Shown: positions 32,871-44,569, numbered from the stretch's first letter. The stretch is DNA of 64,000 nt from Rhynchopus sp. YZ270_cl-10 (GCA_964035575.1 OZ037844.1:62001-126000); one strand, 5' to 3'. The notes: generated by a model not told the origin, from the letters alone. Program-made: numbers and translations.

Positions 32871-33295
32871 TAAAACCAAAAGAAAACGTATTTGGGACTT
32901 TTTTTTCGATGACTATTTTGAGTTTTTGGTTTGCTTTTTTACCTTTTTTTGGTGGATGGGAAGCCTCTTTTTTACTTTCAACGGGTGTCATCCGTCCGAT
33001 TTTGAGAAACCCCCCCCCTCCCCCCCAGGGGTACCTGTAACGAGGGGGGTAAAAACGGCCCGGCCCGCGGCCCCCGGCCCGCGGCCCCTGGTTATCAAAT
33101 GGAGAAAATCACGTGTATGTATACACGGTATACACAACGCAACCTTGTGCGCGGGTTTTTGGGTCATTGTTGCCCACAAACGGGCCGGCATTTGCATTCC
33201 GGAATCCGTCCGGCCAGTGGTGGGGTCAATTTGACGAAATGGACAACTTCTCGTTTTTGGTCAATTTTTGCAGTATACACAGGGGATTGGGAGGT

Positions 33296-33840
33296 ACAGT
33301 ACAGTACAGTACAGTACAGTACAGTACAGTACAGTACAGTACAGTACAGTACAGTACAGTACAGTACAGTACAGTACAGTACAGTACAGTACAGTACAGT
33401 ACAGTACAGTACAGTACAGTACAGTACAGTACAGTACAGTACAGTACAGTACAGTACAGTACAGTACAGTACAGTACAGTACAGTACAGTACAGTACAGT
33501 ACAGTACAGTACAGTACAGTACAGTACAGTACAGTACAGTACAGTACAGTACAGTACAGTACAGTACAGTACAGTACAGTACAGTACAGTACAGTACAGT
33601 ACAGTACAGTACAGTACAGTACAGTACAGTACAGTACAGTACAGTACAGTACAGTACAGTACAGTACAGTACAGTACAGTACAGTACAGTACAGTACAGT
33701 ACAGTACAGTACAGTACAGTACAGTACAGTACAGTACAGTACAGTACAGTACAGTACAGTACAGTACAGTACAGTACAGTACAGTACAGTACAGTACAGT
33801 ACAGTACAGTACAGTACAGTACAGTACAGTACAGTACAGT
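33296..33840. repeat. 5-bp satellite (ACAGT), about 109 copies
   Basis: An uninterrupted array of ACAGT, apparently perfect by eye. It is open in all six frames and therefore gives false proteins of YSTVQ type. Confidence 0.98.
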
Positions 33841-34846
33841 GTAAAAAACTCAAAAATCCCTCTCGCGCCTTGGCGAAAAATATTTTTTTTAAAAACCGGC
33901 TTTATTTGAAAGATTGAGATCAGAGTCCTAGCTTGCCTGGGTCAGTGGGTCAAGCTGACCCAAGTGCCTGGGTCGCGACCCACGAAAAAAAAAAAAAAAA
34001 AGGGAATTAATTACTGGGGGGGGGGCGAATAAGAGATCAGGGGTGAATAAGAGATCAGGGCCGAAAAGAGATCAGGTTGAGATTTTGGGGTTTTTTTTTT
34101 TTTTTTTTTTTTTTGCATGCGCATGCTGTCCTCTAAATCGGATTTAGGATTCAGGATTTTCTATAAGAAAATTTTATAAGAAAATTTTATTTTTGCCGGT
34201 GAAAAAATTTTCATATGGATATGGGGCAGTGTCTTTTTTAGGGAGGTCGGAATAATTTCCTGGTAGAACAGTGGTTGAACCACGGGAGTACCCTGGGGAA
34301 CTGAGTTACTGACCGCACCGTGAAATCCCAGGCTGTCCCCTAATTTTTTTTGCCTGCGGCGCCATTATTTATTACTTTTTTGCTCCGCAAAAAAGGGTTC
34401 GTTGACTGACTCTGTAGTGTAAAAAGCTACATTTTACACCGTACCCTATTATTTTTTCGCCTGCGGCGCCATTTTGTGTTATTCCTTTTGCTCCGCAAAA
34501 GGAAAATAAAATACAGTTCCCTATGTTTCCAATGTCTTCGCTGGTCAGAACTGAAAAACATCTTGGGGGAAACACAAACTGACCCCAAAAATCTTGAAAT
34601 CTGATTCTTGGATAAGGCACTGTGGTGGGGAGAAAAATGTGACCGCCCCGCACTGCGGGCCTACAACAACAAAAAAAATCTTCTCCTGTTGTGCGCGAAA
34701 AATTTTCGCGCGCAGCGCGAAAATTTTTTTTTCTATAAGAAAATTTTGAGATTTAAAAATCAGAAAAATCCTGATTTTTCCCGGATTTAAGGACATGCTT
34801 GTGCATGCGCCAGGGTTTTATCTTGAAATTTTTTTTTGAAATTTTA

Positions 34847-35594
34847 CAGGGCGTTCGCCCCGGGGCGAAAAATATTTTTTTTCGTTAAAAAAATCTTTTC
34901 CTGAAAAAATGACATTTTATTTCGCCCCAGGGCTTCGCCCCACCGGGGCGAAACCCTGTATAAATAAATAAATAAATAAAAAAAGGGGGAAAAAAAAAAA
35001 AAAAAGAGAGAGAGAGATTTCTCCCCACCACCCTGTAGACCCCCCCGGAGGGGGGGTCGTAGAGGGGTGTCCACTGTACTCAAAATCATCCGCAAACCCG
35101 CCTGCCGTGAGAGGAAGTTTCCCCAGCACTCCCGCTCGCTCCTCAATCCTGCAGTCTGCTGAAGGTGTACCGTACCCCCTGTTATAGAAGGTGTCACTGC
35201 TCGTGTCAACTCTACTTTCAACGGCAGAGAGTTGAAAATAATCAAAATAAGGATGAAGTCTCATATGACAGATGCCTCTCTTGTACATCTGTTTGATTAA
35301 ACAACACAAAGAGACCCTCAGTGAGGGGGGATTGATGAAATTCTCCATCGTTTTGCTGGTTTTAGTATCAGGAAAGTTCAGCTGTAATATCACTTGTGCT
35401 GGGGAAGGGATCACGCGCAAATCGCAAATTTTTTTTGACCATTCAGTACCAGGGATTCACCCCACGAACTAACTTCTCTCCGGCGGGAAAATTTTTTTTG
35501 ACCTATTTTAAGCACTAGTAAAAAAACGAAAATTTCGGGGTTTTTGGCATTTCGCCACGATCAGGAAAAAACGATGGCGATAGCGAACGCCCTG
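34847..35594 (-). mobile_element. Non-autonomous hAT-type element family 2, copy 2 (748 bp)
   Basis: Reverse-orientation copy of 25945-26684. The same CAGGGCGTTCGC ends are flanked by the 8-bp duplication AAATTTTA (34839-34846 and 35595-35602). Copies differ mainly in the lengths of the GA and TAAA runs. Confidence 0.92.
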
Positions 35595-35602
35595 AAATTT
35601 TA

Positions 35603-36968
35603 CCCTGTCTACCCGGTCTGGCAAAAAAGTGGTCAAAATATTTTTTTTGCCTCCGGCGAAAATGTCTTTTTGCTTTTTTTCCCCCAAAAATTTTTTTTTA
35701 TTTCTGGCTCGTCCGTTCGCCTAATAAGAGATGCCACATCTCTTATTCGCCCCCCCCCCAGTAATTTGGAAATTGGGAAATTCTGATTTTTTTCCCTCTT
35801 TGGGGGGCCCACCAACTTTTCTGGGGTAAGAAAAAAATATAGACAAAAAAATCCGGCACCGTCCAGGGCTGGACCCAATTTTTTTTGCCTGCGGCGCCAT
35901 TTTTCCTTTTTTGCTCCGCAAAAAAGGGTTCGTAGAGTGACTCTGTGGTGTAAAAAGCTACATTTTTACACCGTACCCTAATTTTTTTCGCCTGCGGCGC
36001 CATTTTATATATTTTGTGTTGGGTGATCTATGAACGGGGAGTGATTTTTATGGTTATAGTAGCGTTCCATTTAACGTTGTAAGCAACTCACTAGTCGTAG
36101 TGACCAAAATTTGTATCAGTCAAGAACTTGTCCATTTTTCTGAAATGACCCCACCACAGTGAGGGTAGAGCTCGGAAAACCCAAAAAAGCCAAGACAAGC
36201 CCCCCAAGGCCCAAAACCTCTGCTGACCCAAAAAAAAAATTCTGACCCAGATTTGGCATTTTTTTTCAAAACCAAGCTAGGACCCTGATTGAGATCCGCT
36301 GCCCCAAAAAACAAAATCGGCCCCAACCAAGAATAGCTATACAAAAACGGAATAACGGCGAGAGCATTTCCCACGTAATTTCTTAAGGGATTTTTTCTCG
36401 GCCCAGAGGCCCGGCCCGCGGCCCCACGTTACAGGTACCCCTGCTCCCCCCCCCGGAGAAGGTTGTAAATTTGGCAAACTGAAGTTTTCGGCTTTTGGAC
36501 AGACGTAAAAAAATTCGAAAACCAGCGGAAGTGGATTTCCGAGCTCCCTGCTTTTCACCATTAAAAAAATCGACCACTTTAGTGGAGTAGAAGTCAATTT
36601 AAAGGCCCCATGGGTCTTTATACAGTAACGTATAGGGATTTCAGTGCAGAAAAGGGGGTCGGCTCCACCAAAAGTTGCGCACCGTGGAGTATGTTCCTGA
36701 ATAAAAAAATGGTCGGAATTGAAAGATTCGTAAAAAATAAATCCAAAGGAAAAATCGAAAACCTTCTTCAAAAGAAATCCAACGTAGAGACGCCACTGTG
36801 TTGCGACTCAAAGAGGAGGTTTTCTTAAGGAATACCTAAAGAAACCTGCGTAGAAACGTTCCCAAAGGGGGTATCACAGCCAAAAATCACCTAACCATCC
36901 ACAGAGGCATAAAATAAATCGTGCGACCCCGGAATTGAACGTTTTCGTAACCGATCTTTCCAAATAAA
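35603..36968. other. Low-complexity filler inside the 7.5-kb insertion
   Basis: A/T and C runs and small palindromes (gctccgc, cctgcggcgcc). The phrase gttacaggtacccc at 36426-36439 mirrors ggggtacctgtaac at about 33029-33042, and the phrase around 35735-35768 (ctcttattcgcccccccccc) mirrors 34006-34037. These may be ends of further decayed elements. No gene was seen. Confidence 0.5.
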
Positions 36969-38234
36969 TGGGGTGTCCCGGGCACGGCGTAATTCAGGTG
37001 TAATGGGGCGTAATGGGGTGTAATGGAGTGTAATGGAGGGAATTTAAACTTTTTGCTTTTTTTGCGTTTTCCCCCCGTTTTTTCAACACGAAAAGTCCAA
37101 AAAAGGTGACAACAAAAATTTTTTTGGCGAGTGGAGCAAAAAAAATTTGCCTGGCTGACCATTGCCGAAGGAATTTTGCACTTTTGACCACCACAGATTA
37201 CACGTTGTTTTACGATTTTTTCTATGCACTTATGCGTACAGTGCCACCGGTGTTAAATTTTTACTGGCGTGGCTACATAACCGAGTCCCCATGTTTCTAC
37301 CGTGTTTCTACACAGTACACAGTACACAGTACACAGTACACAGTACACAGTACACAGTACACAGTACACAGTACACAGTACACAGTACACAGTACACAGT
37401 ACACAGTACACAGTACACAGTACACAGTACACAGTACACAGTACACAGTACACAGTACACAGTACACAGTACACAGTACACAGTACACAGTACACAGTAC
37501 ACAGTACACAGTACACAGTACACAGTACACAGTACACAGTACACAGTACACAGTACACAGTACACAGTACACAGTACACAGTACACAGTACACAGTACAC
37601 AGTACACAGTACACAGTACACAGTACACAGTACACAGTACACAGTACACAGTACACAGTACACAGTACACAGTACACAGTACACAGTACACAGTACACAG
37701 TACACAGTACACAGTACACAGTACACAGTACACAGTACACAGTACACAGTACACAGTACACAGTACACAGTACACAGTACACAGTACACAGTACACAGTA
37801 CACAGTACACAGTACACAGTACACAGTACACAGTACACAGTACACAGTACACAGTACACAGTACACAGTACACAGTACAAGGCAAAAATGACCAAAACAG
37901 CTGATGTTTTGGCCGAATGCCACCCTATCAGGAATATTTTCATGTATTCACACAAATTTTTTCTGGCCTCAATACCCCCAAACTACACGATTTTCGGTTC
38001 CGGAAAATTTTTGGAGCACCAAATATCGCGAAAAATTTCAATTTTTTTGATGTCGTCCGCACATCCCTTTAGTAAAGACCAAAACACCAAGCGTTGTAAT
38101 TCATGTGTAATGGGGTGTAATGGGGCGTAATGGGGTGAAAGTGGGTGAAAGTGGGTGTAATTCGGTGAAATGGGGTGAAATGGGGTGAAAGTGTGCGTAA
38201 GTGGGTGTTAGTGTGGTACCGCCGGGACACCCCA
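36969..38234. mobile_element. Satellite-filled TIR element, copy 2 (1266 bp)
   Basis: The same TGGGGTGTCCCGG ends as 31696-32870, with the 5-bp duplication ATAAA (36964-36968 and 38235-38239). It is nearly identical outside the satellite but lacks part of the gtgtaatgggg subterminal repeats and has a longer 7-bp array. It inserted inside the 7.5-kb element. Confidence 0.88.
37311..37878. repeat. 7-bp satellite (CACAGTA), about 81 copies
   Basis: A perfect-looking tandem array, 22 units longer than that in the first copy. Confidence 0.98.
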
Positions 38235-38355
38235 ATAAATAAAATTCGAAAAAAAATTTGAAAAAAAATTCATAAAATCCATGTGTCCACGGTTTTGTAC
38301 TAGACCCCCCTGTTGCCAAATTACCAAACTTGTCCGCTCACCCCCCCCCCGGAGA

Positions 38356-40368
38356 CCCCCCCCCTAGGGGATATCAAAGGCCTATTTATAAGTGTCACAA
38401 TTGACGTTTTTCAAATTAGTGAAAACCGCCTATCAGAAAGTGCCAAAACCGCCTCCAACCACCCCACACCCCCCAGAAAACCTGTTCCTGCCCCGAAACT
38501 CCCCATAGGGGGGTCTTCTGGGCCGTAAAATGCAATTCTAAAAAAGTGGTCACACTTCTGTACCTGGGCACACCTCCCCATAGGGGGTGTGACTCCCTAT
38601 AGTTTTTAAAAATGTTTTCCTGGCATGTTTTTGAGGTGGTTTTGTGAGTTGGCGGGGAAATTTGGAACTATCTGGGCTCCCGGAGTGCTTTTTCGGGGGT
38701 TTTCACCCATTTTTTGGCCCACATATTGGTCCAGAAGGGACAAACGGTGTCTTGCGATTAGTATAGGCTATCATAGGACGTTTTTTACCACAAAAACACC
38801 AAAAAACGGCCAAAAAAAGTACCTAAAGTGTCCAAAACAGGTCGGAATAGACTCACAGGACATTTTTGGGGCAGTTTTGTGCCCAAGCAGCTGTCATGAT
38901 GTCGAAATTTTGCTGTTTTCAACTTACCTTCCTTCACCCCCCTGTAAGGGTAACCGTAGGTGAAGTAAGGTATAGTATTGAAATCGATGTGGGGGGGGAG
39001 TAAAGGGTCAATTTTACAAAACCAGATTTTGAGGAAAATTTTAGCCAAAAATGGGCCCCACGTATAAGGAACCGGGCTCATATTTCTCAAAATTTAAGTG
39101 ATCAAAAAATTGTCCAATTTTCGAGATTGACCCCACCACTGCACGGGCGGAGCCCAAAAATGCAAATAAGGACCCTTTTTAATTTGTTCTCTTGAAATGT
39201 GTAATTTCATGTTTTCGCGAAAAAAATAACAACTGATCCTACAAGGGTTGAAGGAAGGTGGTTGAAAACAACAATAACAACAAGGACAAGTAATTGCTAA
39301 GAAAAAAGCGGGGTGTGCTGTGGAAAACTCCGCGCGATTTTCGAAACCACCGTAGCATCCTGGCGATTTGCTGGAGGTGCTGATGCGCCTGGTGTGATCG
39401 ATGTGTTGTAGTCTGTGCATTCTGTGTTCCTTCCGCACTGCTCCAACGACGACGACAATGTGGGGAGCCTGTGGGCAAAAACGAGCTGGACCACGCCGAG
39501 CCTGCCGAGCGGGCGTCCAACAACGCTATCGAGCAGATGGTGCTGGACGAAGAGGACAGCCCCCCTTCTTGAACGTTTCAGATGCTGGCGTCCCAGTGGG
39601 TCTGGCAGCGTACGAAGAGCGTTAGCATACCTGCAGAAGAGCAGAATGCTGGGCGTGTTGTAGATTATTTCTACAGGATGGAGTTCCACACCACACCCCG
39701 TTTTTTTTCCGATAGCAATTACTTGTTTTTATTTTTTTCACCAAAAATGGCCATTTTACCCAACATGGCCAAAACCGTCAAAATGCCACTTTTTCACTAC
39801 TTTTTTGCATTTTATCATATTCTGAGTCGCCCTTATCATGAATTTTCGGGTCACAGGGTGTTTCTGACCCATTTCTGGGGGTTTTCCGACCGGAGGTGGC
39901 CTGGGAATGGCCAAAAATGCCATAAGAGGTTATTACGACAATGGTTCCCACCTATAAACAGTGGAGTCGCACCCCTAGACCCGCCCTTCTCTTCAACCTC
40001 TGTGCAGCCATGCAGGATGCCGCCCCGGCGCTTTCTGCACAGTTCTCCCCCGAAGAACACCAGCACAAGCGTCGCGTGTGCCTCAGCCTGCTTTCCAACC
40101 CTCTCCGACCGTGGCGTTGTCGAACTTTATTTTCTCGTATTCTGAAGGGGGTTCTGTGGGGGTGCCCAGGTACAGAAGTGTGACCACTTTTTTAGAATTG
40201 CATTTTACGGCCCAGAAGACCCCCCTATGGGGAGTTTCGGGGCAAGAACAGGTTTTCTGGGGGGTGTGGGGTGGTTGGAGGCGGTTTTGGCACTTTCTGA
40301 TAGGCGGTTTTCACTAATTTGAAAAACGTCAAATGTGACACCCCTTTGATATCCCCTAGACCCCCCCC
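38356..40368. mobile_element. Element bounded by a ~210-bp inverted repeat
   Basis: The arms 38356-38571 and 40161-40368 are inverted copies, almost identical (ctaggggatatcaaagg, aaccgcctatcagaaagtgc, actccccataggggggtctt). The 1.6-kb middle has no clear gene and contains the nested element at 39286-39728. Long terminal inverted repeats suggest a foldback or Mutator-like element. The target duplication could not be defined in the flanking C runs. Confidence 0.7.
39286..39728. mobile_element. Nested ~440-bp TIR element with coding-like interior
   Basis: The left end acaagtaattgcta then aagcggggtgtgctgtggaa mirrors the right end ttccacaccacaccccg then tagcaattacttgt, giving imperfect inverted ends of about 45 bp. 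The interior is G+C-rich and coding-like, including VWQRTKSV and AGRVVDYFYR. A decayed relative lies at 20486-20655. The family is unknown. Confidence 0.65.
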
Positions 40369-40756
40369 GGGTCACCCCCCCTCCCCCCACCGGATGACAT
40401 CCGTTGAAAGTAAAAAAGAGGCTTCCCGATGTGAGATTTGATTTTACTAAACATATTCTTTGAGGTTCAGACATTGTGTGCAGAGGTGTCCCTAAACATA
40501 TGAGTGTCTAATCTCAAATCGGGCATCGGCATACTGATCCTCACACACATGGGTGAGGATGAACAAAAACAACCATTTCATATTTTTGAAAAATGAAAAA
40601 CGAGAAAAGCCCTTGAAAGATGAAGCTGGCCTCTCGTGCACATCTTAAAAAATAAAACCCACAGCCTCGAACTTTTCTACACAAATGATTTCATTGAACG
40701 CATCCCCTTTTTATGTTTCCCCCACCCCCGAAAACAATAAAGCAATAAAAACAATA

Positions 40757-41118
40757 AAGACAAAAGGGAGAGGTTGTGGCGAAACGCACACACCCAAAAA
40801 CAAGATCGCTATCTGGCCACCTCAGCTTTGCTGATGATTTCACACACCCCTTTTTCGACCGTTTTATCGATCGACTACTCCACCAGCGCGGCTTTTCCCT
40901 TAGTGTGCACGACCGAGCTTTCGCTCCCTCCCGATATTTCGGGACCGTCAGTAACACCCACACACGGACCGACACCACCGATCTTTCGGTGCACCTGTTC
41001 TTATCCCTGTTTCAATCACTCGCGGATCGACTACGCAACCAGAGGCACTCCCGGCCTACGTTACGCATTACCAAAAAGCTAAAACAAAACCCCATCTACC
41101 TCACTGCCTCTCTCACAA
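40757..41118. repeat. Conserved intergenic block of the ankyrin unit, copy 2
   Basis: Nearly identical to 28020-28395, with both small hairpins kept. Confidence 0.7.
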
Positions 41119-41199
41119 TGTCAAGGGCACTCTCGACCCAGGTAGCCCGACATGGACAGTCCCCCAGCGTACACCCGTACACACTCCGATATCGCAAAG

Positions 41200-41572
41200 T
41201 TCCCAAGTCTATAACCGTGTATGGGTCTGCCCCTTTTCTGCCTGCACGTCTGTCGGTACCCAGTCCACCTGCAGTTCGTACCCCATGCGCTGCGCCCGGT
41301 GGAACACTTTCTGCATGCTCAAGTTGCCGCATAGTTCCCCGAATGGCCCTTCGTAAGGCACTGCACCGCCGGCAGCTTGTCCACTTCAAGACAAGTGTCC
41401 AGTCCTGCTCCGCCAGACACACCCCACTCTCTGCTGCCCACAGAGATGCATGTTCATCTGCTCGCTGGAAAGCAAGCCCTGTGCTGCCCACTCTTTAGAT
41501 GCACGTCCGTCCACACAACAAACACGCCCCCCGCCCCTTCCTGTGCATCCAACGCACTGAGCTCCTTGATGT
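41200..41572 (-). pseudogene. Degenerate companion gene, copy 2 (shortened)
   Basis: It keeps only the lower part of the companion segment. At about 41572 it jumps directly into the ankyrin 3' flank (ctccttgatgtggacaaaaa), so the MFESGERV portion is deleted. Confidence 0.5.
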
Positions 41573-41672
41573 GGACAAAAAAGGGTGACGCTCTCCGTTG
41601 CTCTGGTTATGGTTACATGTTTAACCTTCCTCTGAAGACAGTTCATCAAATGTGGTCGACGCGTCCACAGCA

Positions 41673-43043
41673 TCATTCTTCTGCACCGTGCTTGAGGAGA
41701 ACCTGCACCACACCTGCATGGTGTTTCTGCCTCGCATGGTGCAACGCAGTGTTCAAGTCCACAAGATAGCGCACAGTCGCGGTGTGTCCATGCTGTGCCG
41801 CAAGCATAAGGCATGTTGTGCTCTCGTCGTCCACCGCACACACGTCCGCACCTGCTTTGACTAACATCTGTGCACTGTCGAGTTCCCCAACCTGACAAGC
41901 CCAGTGAAGAGGTGTGCTTCCGAAGCTATTCTTTGCCTCAACATCAGCCCCTGCATCAATGAGCAGCTGCACCACAGCAGAGTGATACGGTGCAAGGTGA
42001 AGTGAAGTGTTGCCCCTATTATTTGAATGATTCACGTCCACCCCAGGCATGCACAGAAGAGTACGCACAGTCTCGGTGTGTTCATTGTAAGCCGCAAGGG
42101 TAAGACACGTCTCTGCTTCGTTGTCTGTGACACACACGTCCGCACCTGCTTTGAGCAACACCTCCACAACACGGAGATTCCCAAACTCGCTCGCCAAGAG
42201 GAGTGGCGAACGTTCGCCACGTTCGCCGTGCTTTGCCTCAACGTCTGCCCCTGCATCAATGAGCACCTCCACCACATCTGCACCCGCGTACTGAACTGCT
42301 GCGAGCAACGAGGTGTAGCCTTCCTTATCCTTGTGACTCAGGTCGACCTGCGGCAAACCCACAAGATAGCGCACAGTCTCGGTGTGTCCAAATCCTGCAG
42401 CAATAGTAAGACACGTATGTCCATCTTCTGTGGCACGTACGTCCGCACCTGCTTCAACCAATATCTTCACAACTGCGAGTGCTCCTGAACGGCAAGACCA
42501 GTGCAGAGGCGAACGTCCCATGTCGTCCTTTGTCTCGATGTCTGCCCCTGCATCAATGAACACCTGAAACACTGCAGGGTCCTCCCACATGGCTGGACAG
42601 GGTCGGTCTTGTCTGTCCTCCTGCCCGTGTGGGACAAACGCAACGTTGCTGCAGACTGACTTCCAATGCTGCAAGAGGACCTCCGTGCACGCAGTGTGGT
42701 CTGCGTGGATGCACTCACTCAGCAGCATCCCGAAGCCCATCTGCGTTGTCTCAACATACGGAAGAAGCAGTGCGAGGCATTCATCGTGGTTCCCTCTGCA
42801 TGCCTCGTGCACAGCATCGAAAGCAACCGTTTTGCTGTCTGTGTCTGGGATGAGCTTCTCAAGTCCCACCCGCACGGCAGTCGTGTCGCCGTTCCTGGCA
42901 GCCTCCACCAAGACCTCGTCTGCAGAAAGCTCTCTTCTCTTTGGTGCCTTCTCGTCAGGTGCGCTGTCTGCGTGTTGCTCCTCCCTGAACTGCCTCCGTC
43001 CCTGACAACAACACAGAAGCCGCAAGGGTAGGGTCACATCCAT
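41673..43043 (-). CDS. Ankyrin-repeat family member 4, Cys-rich N-terminus, three triads
   Basis: 456 residues, intact. The ATG at 43043 gives MDVTLPLRLLCCCQGRRQ. The invariant N-terminal region is followed by a half repeat and three A-B-C triads. The last B repeat is shortened (TATVRYLVDLNTALHHARQ), removing about a dozen residues before the C-terminal cap, a deletion shared with member 6. The middle triad carries an inserted GERGER motif that is also seen in member 3. The CCC motif suggests lipid anchoring. No enzyme domain is visible. Confidence 0.87.
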   Translation of the reverse strand: MDVTLPLRLLCCCQGRRQFREEQHADSAPDEKAPKRRELSADEVLVEAARNGDTTAVRVGLEKLIPDTDSKTVAFDAVHEACRGNHDECLALLLPYVETTQMGFGMLLSECIHADHTACTEVLLQHWKSVCSNVAFVPHGQEDRQDRPCPAMWEDPAVFQVFIDAGADIETKDDMGRSPLHWSCRSGALAVVKILVEAGADVRATEDGHTCLTIAAGFGHTETVRYLVGLPQVDLSHKDKEGYTSLLAAVQYAGADVVEVLIDAGADVEAKHGERGERSPLLLASEFGNLRVVEVLLKAGADVCVTDNEAETCLTLAAYNEHTETVRTLLCMPGVDVNHSNNRGNTSLHLAPYHSAVVQLLIDAGADVEAKNSFGSTPLHWACQVGELDSAQMLVKAGADVCAVDDESTTCLMLAAQHGHTATVRYLVDLNTALHHARQKHHAGVVQVLLKHGAEE

Positions 43044-43273
43044 TGTGTTATTTATGATTCCTTTGCGTTGAATGCACTGGTGTGGAATGTTGGGCTTCAG
43101 GGTGCTGCCGGCGACAGGTGGCCGGGAAAACACTGCATGAATACCCGATGGGTGCGGACATGCTCACTATGGTACCCAAAACGCTTGGAAAACAAAAAAA
43201 GTGTATTTCCGACTTTTTTTCGATGACTATTGTGAGTTTTAGATTTGCTTTTCTACTTTTTTTCGGTGGATGT

Positions 43274-43875
43274 GGGGGGTCCGTAAGTTTGTGTATTAGT
43301 GTGTAAAATTTCCGGCCCTTTTGGGTGAAAAAAAAAAAGGGTGAGGGGAGTTGGGTCCAGTCATAGGGGGTATAGCATATTTTTTGGAAAATTCTTCAAA
43401 AAAGCAAGGATTTTTGCTGAGCACAATGAAATTTTCAGAAAAATCCCAATTTTCGGCCAAATTTGGAGCAAATTGGGGCCCACACCCCGATTTTGGGTCA
43501 AAAACCGACTTTATTTTTGCTCAGGAGTGCCTACGATAACGTAAACCAGAGTGAGCAGGCCTCAAAAACACTTGTGAAAAAAAATTTTGGGATTTTTTTT
43601 TTTTTTGAGATTTTTGAAAAATCGGCCGATTTTGCGACCAATTTTGGCTGGGGAATTTCGGCGACCAAAGGGTCCCCCCTTTGGTTTTTTCCAAAAAATC
43701 GGGTATTTTTTGTGTGTACAATTGTACACCCGGTCTGCCGGTCTTTTTCGAGGGTGGGTAGGACCGGCCCTTATAGCCGGTAATCCTTAAGAGCCGGTCT
43801 TTTTACGGACCCTAAAGACCGGCTATACACACTAATTACGTGTCTGGTCGTTGCCGGTCTATTTACGGATCCCCC
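43274..43875. mobile_element. 602-bp TIR element inserted at the same unit junction
   Basis: The ends GGGGGGTCCGTAA and GGGGGATCCGTAA (inverted) match at 12 of 13 positions, with the 3-bp duplication TGT at 43271-43273 and 43876-43878. The filled site ggtggatgt...tgtgag restores the empty site ggtggatgtgag found in sister units. Subterminal ggtctttttacggacc-like repeats lie near the right end. No gene is present. Confidence 0.75.
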
Positions 43876-44203
43876 TGTGAGATTTGATTTTATTAAACAT
43901 ATTCTTTGAGGTTCAGACATTGTGTGCAGAGGTGTCCCTAAACATATGAGTGTCTAATCTCAAATCGGGCATCGGCATACTGATCCTCACACACATGGGT
44001 GAGGATGAACAAAGATAACCATTTCATATTTTTGAAAAATGAAAAACGAGAAAATCCCTTGAAAGATGAAGCTGGCCTCTCGTGCACATCTTAAAAATAA
44101 AACCTGCAGGCTCGAGGTTTTCTACACAAATGATTTCATTGAACGCATCCCCTTTTTATGTTTCCCCCACCCCCGAAAACAATAAAGCAATAAAAACAAT
44201 AAA

Positions 44204-44565
44204 GACAAAAGGGAGAGGTTGTGGCGAAACGCACACACCCAAAAACAAGATCGCTATCTGGCCACCTCAGCTTTGCTGATGATTTCACACCACCCCTCTT
44301 TCGACCGTTTTATCGATCGACCACTCCACCAGCGCGGCTTTTCCCTTAGTGTGCACGACCGAGCTTTCGCTCCCTCCCGATATTTCGGGACCGTCAGTAA
44401 CACCCACACACGGACTGACACCACCGATCTTTCGGTGCACCTGTTCTTATCCCTGTTTCAATCACTCGCGGATCGACTACGCAACCAGAGGCACTCCCGG
44501 CCTACGTTACGCATTACCAAAAAGCTAAAACAAAACCCCATCTACCTCACTGCCTCTCTCACAAT
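44204..44565. repeat. Conserved intergenic block of the ankyrin unit, copy 3
   Basis: Same block as 40757-41118, with a few substitutions and both hairpins conserved. Confidence 0.7.
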
Positions 44566-44569
44566 GCGC

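Larger units (their letters stand above)
32958..40427. mobile_element. 7.5-kb nested insertion with 37-bp TIR and GAT target duplication
   Basis: The left end (GGGAAGCCTCTTTTTTACTT, continuing to about 32994) and the right end (its reverse complement, from about 40391) match at 36 of 37 positions. The 3-bp duplication GAT lies at 32955-32957 and 40428-40430. Undisturbed sister units at about 47055 and 50132 read ggtggatgtgag, exactly the predicted empty site. GGG ends and a 3-bp duplication recall PIF/Harbinger elements, with low confidence. The interior is now mostly other repeats; no transposase is visible. Confidence 0.75.

Noticed and set aside
32061-33840. CRISPR-like or centromeric array
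   Set aside because: There are no spacers. Units are 5 or 7 bp in uninterrupted arrays, and one array type is bounded by transposon ends, so a centromere claim is unsupported.
33099-33917. Open frames of VQYST and LYCTV repeats
   Set aside because: Translations of the ACAGT array, open in all six frames.
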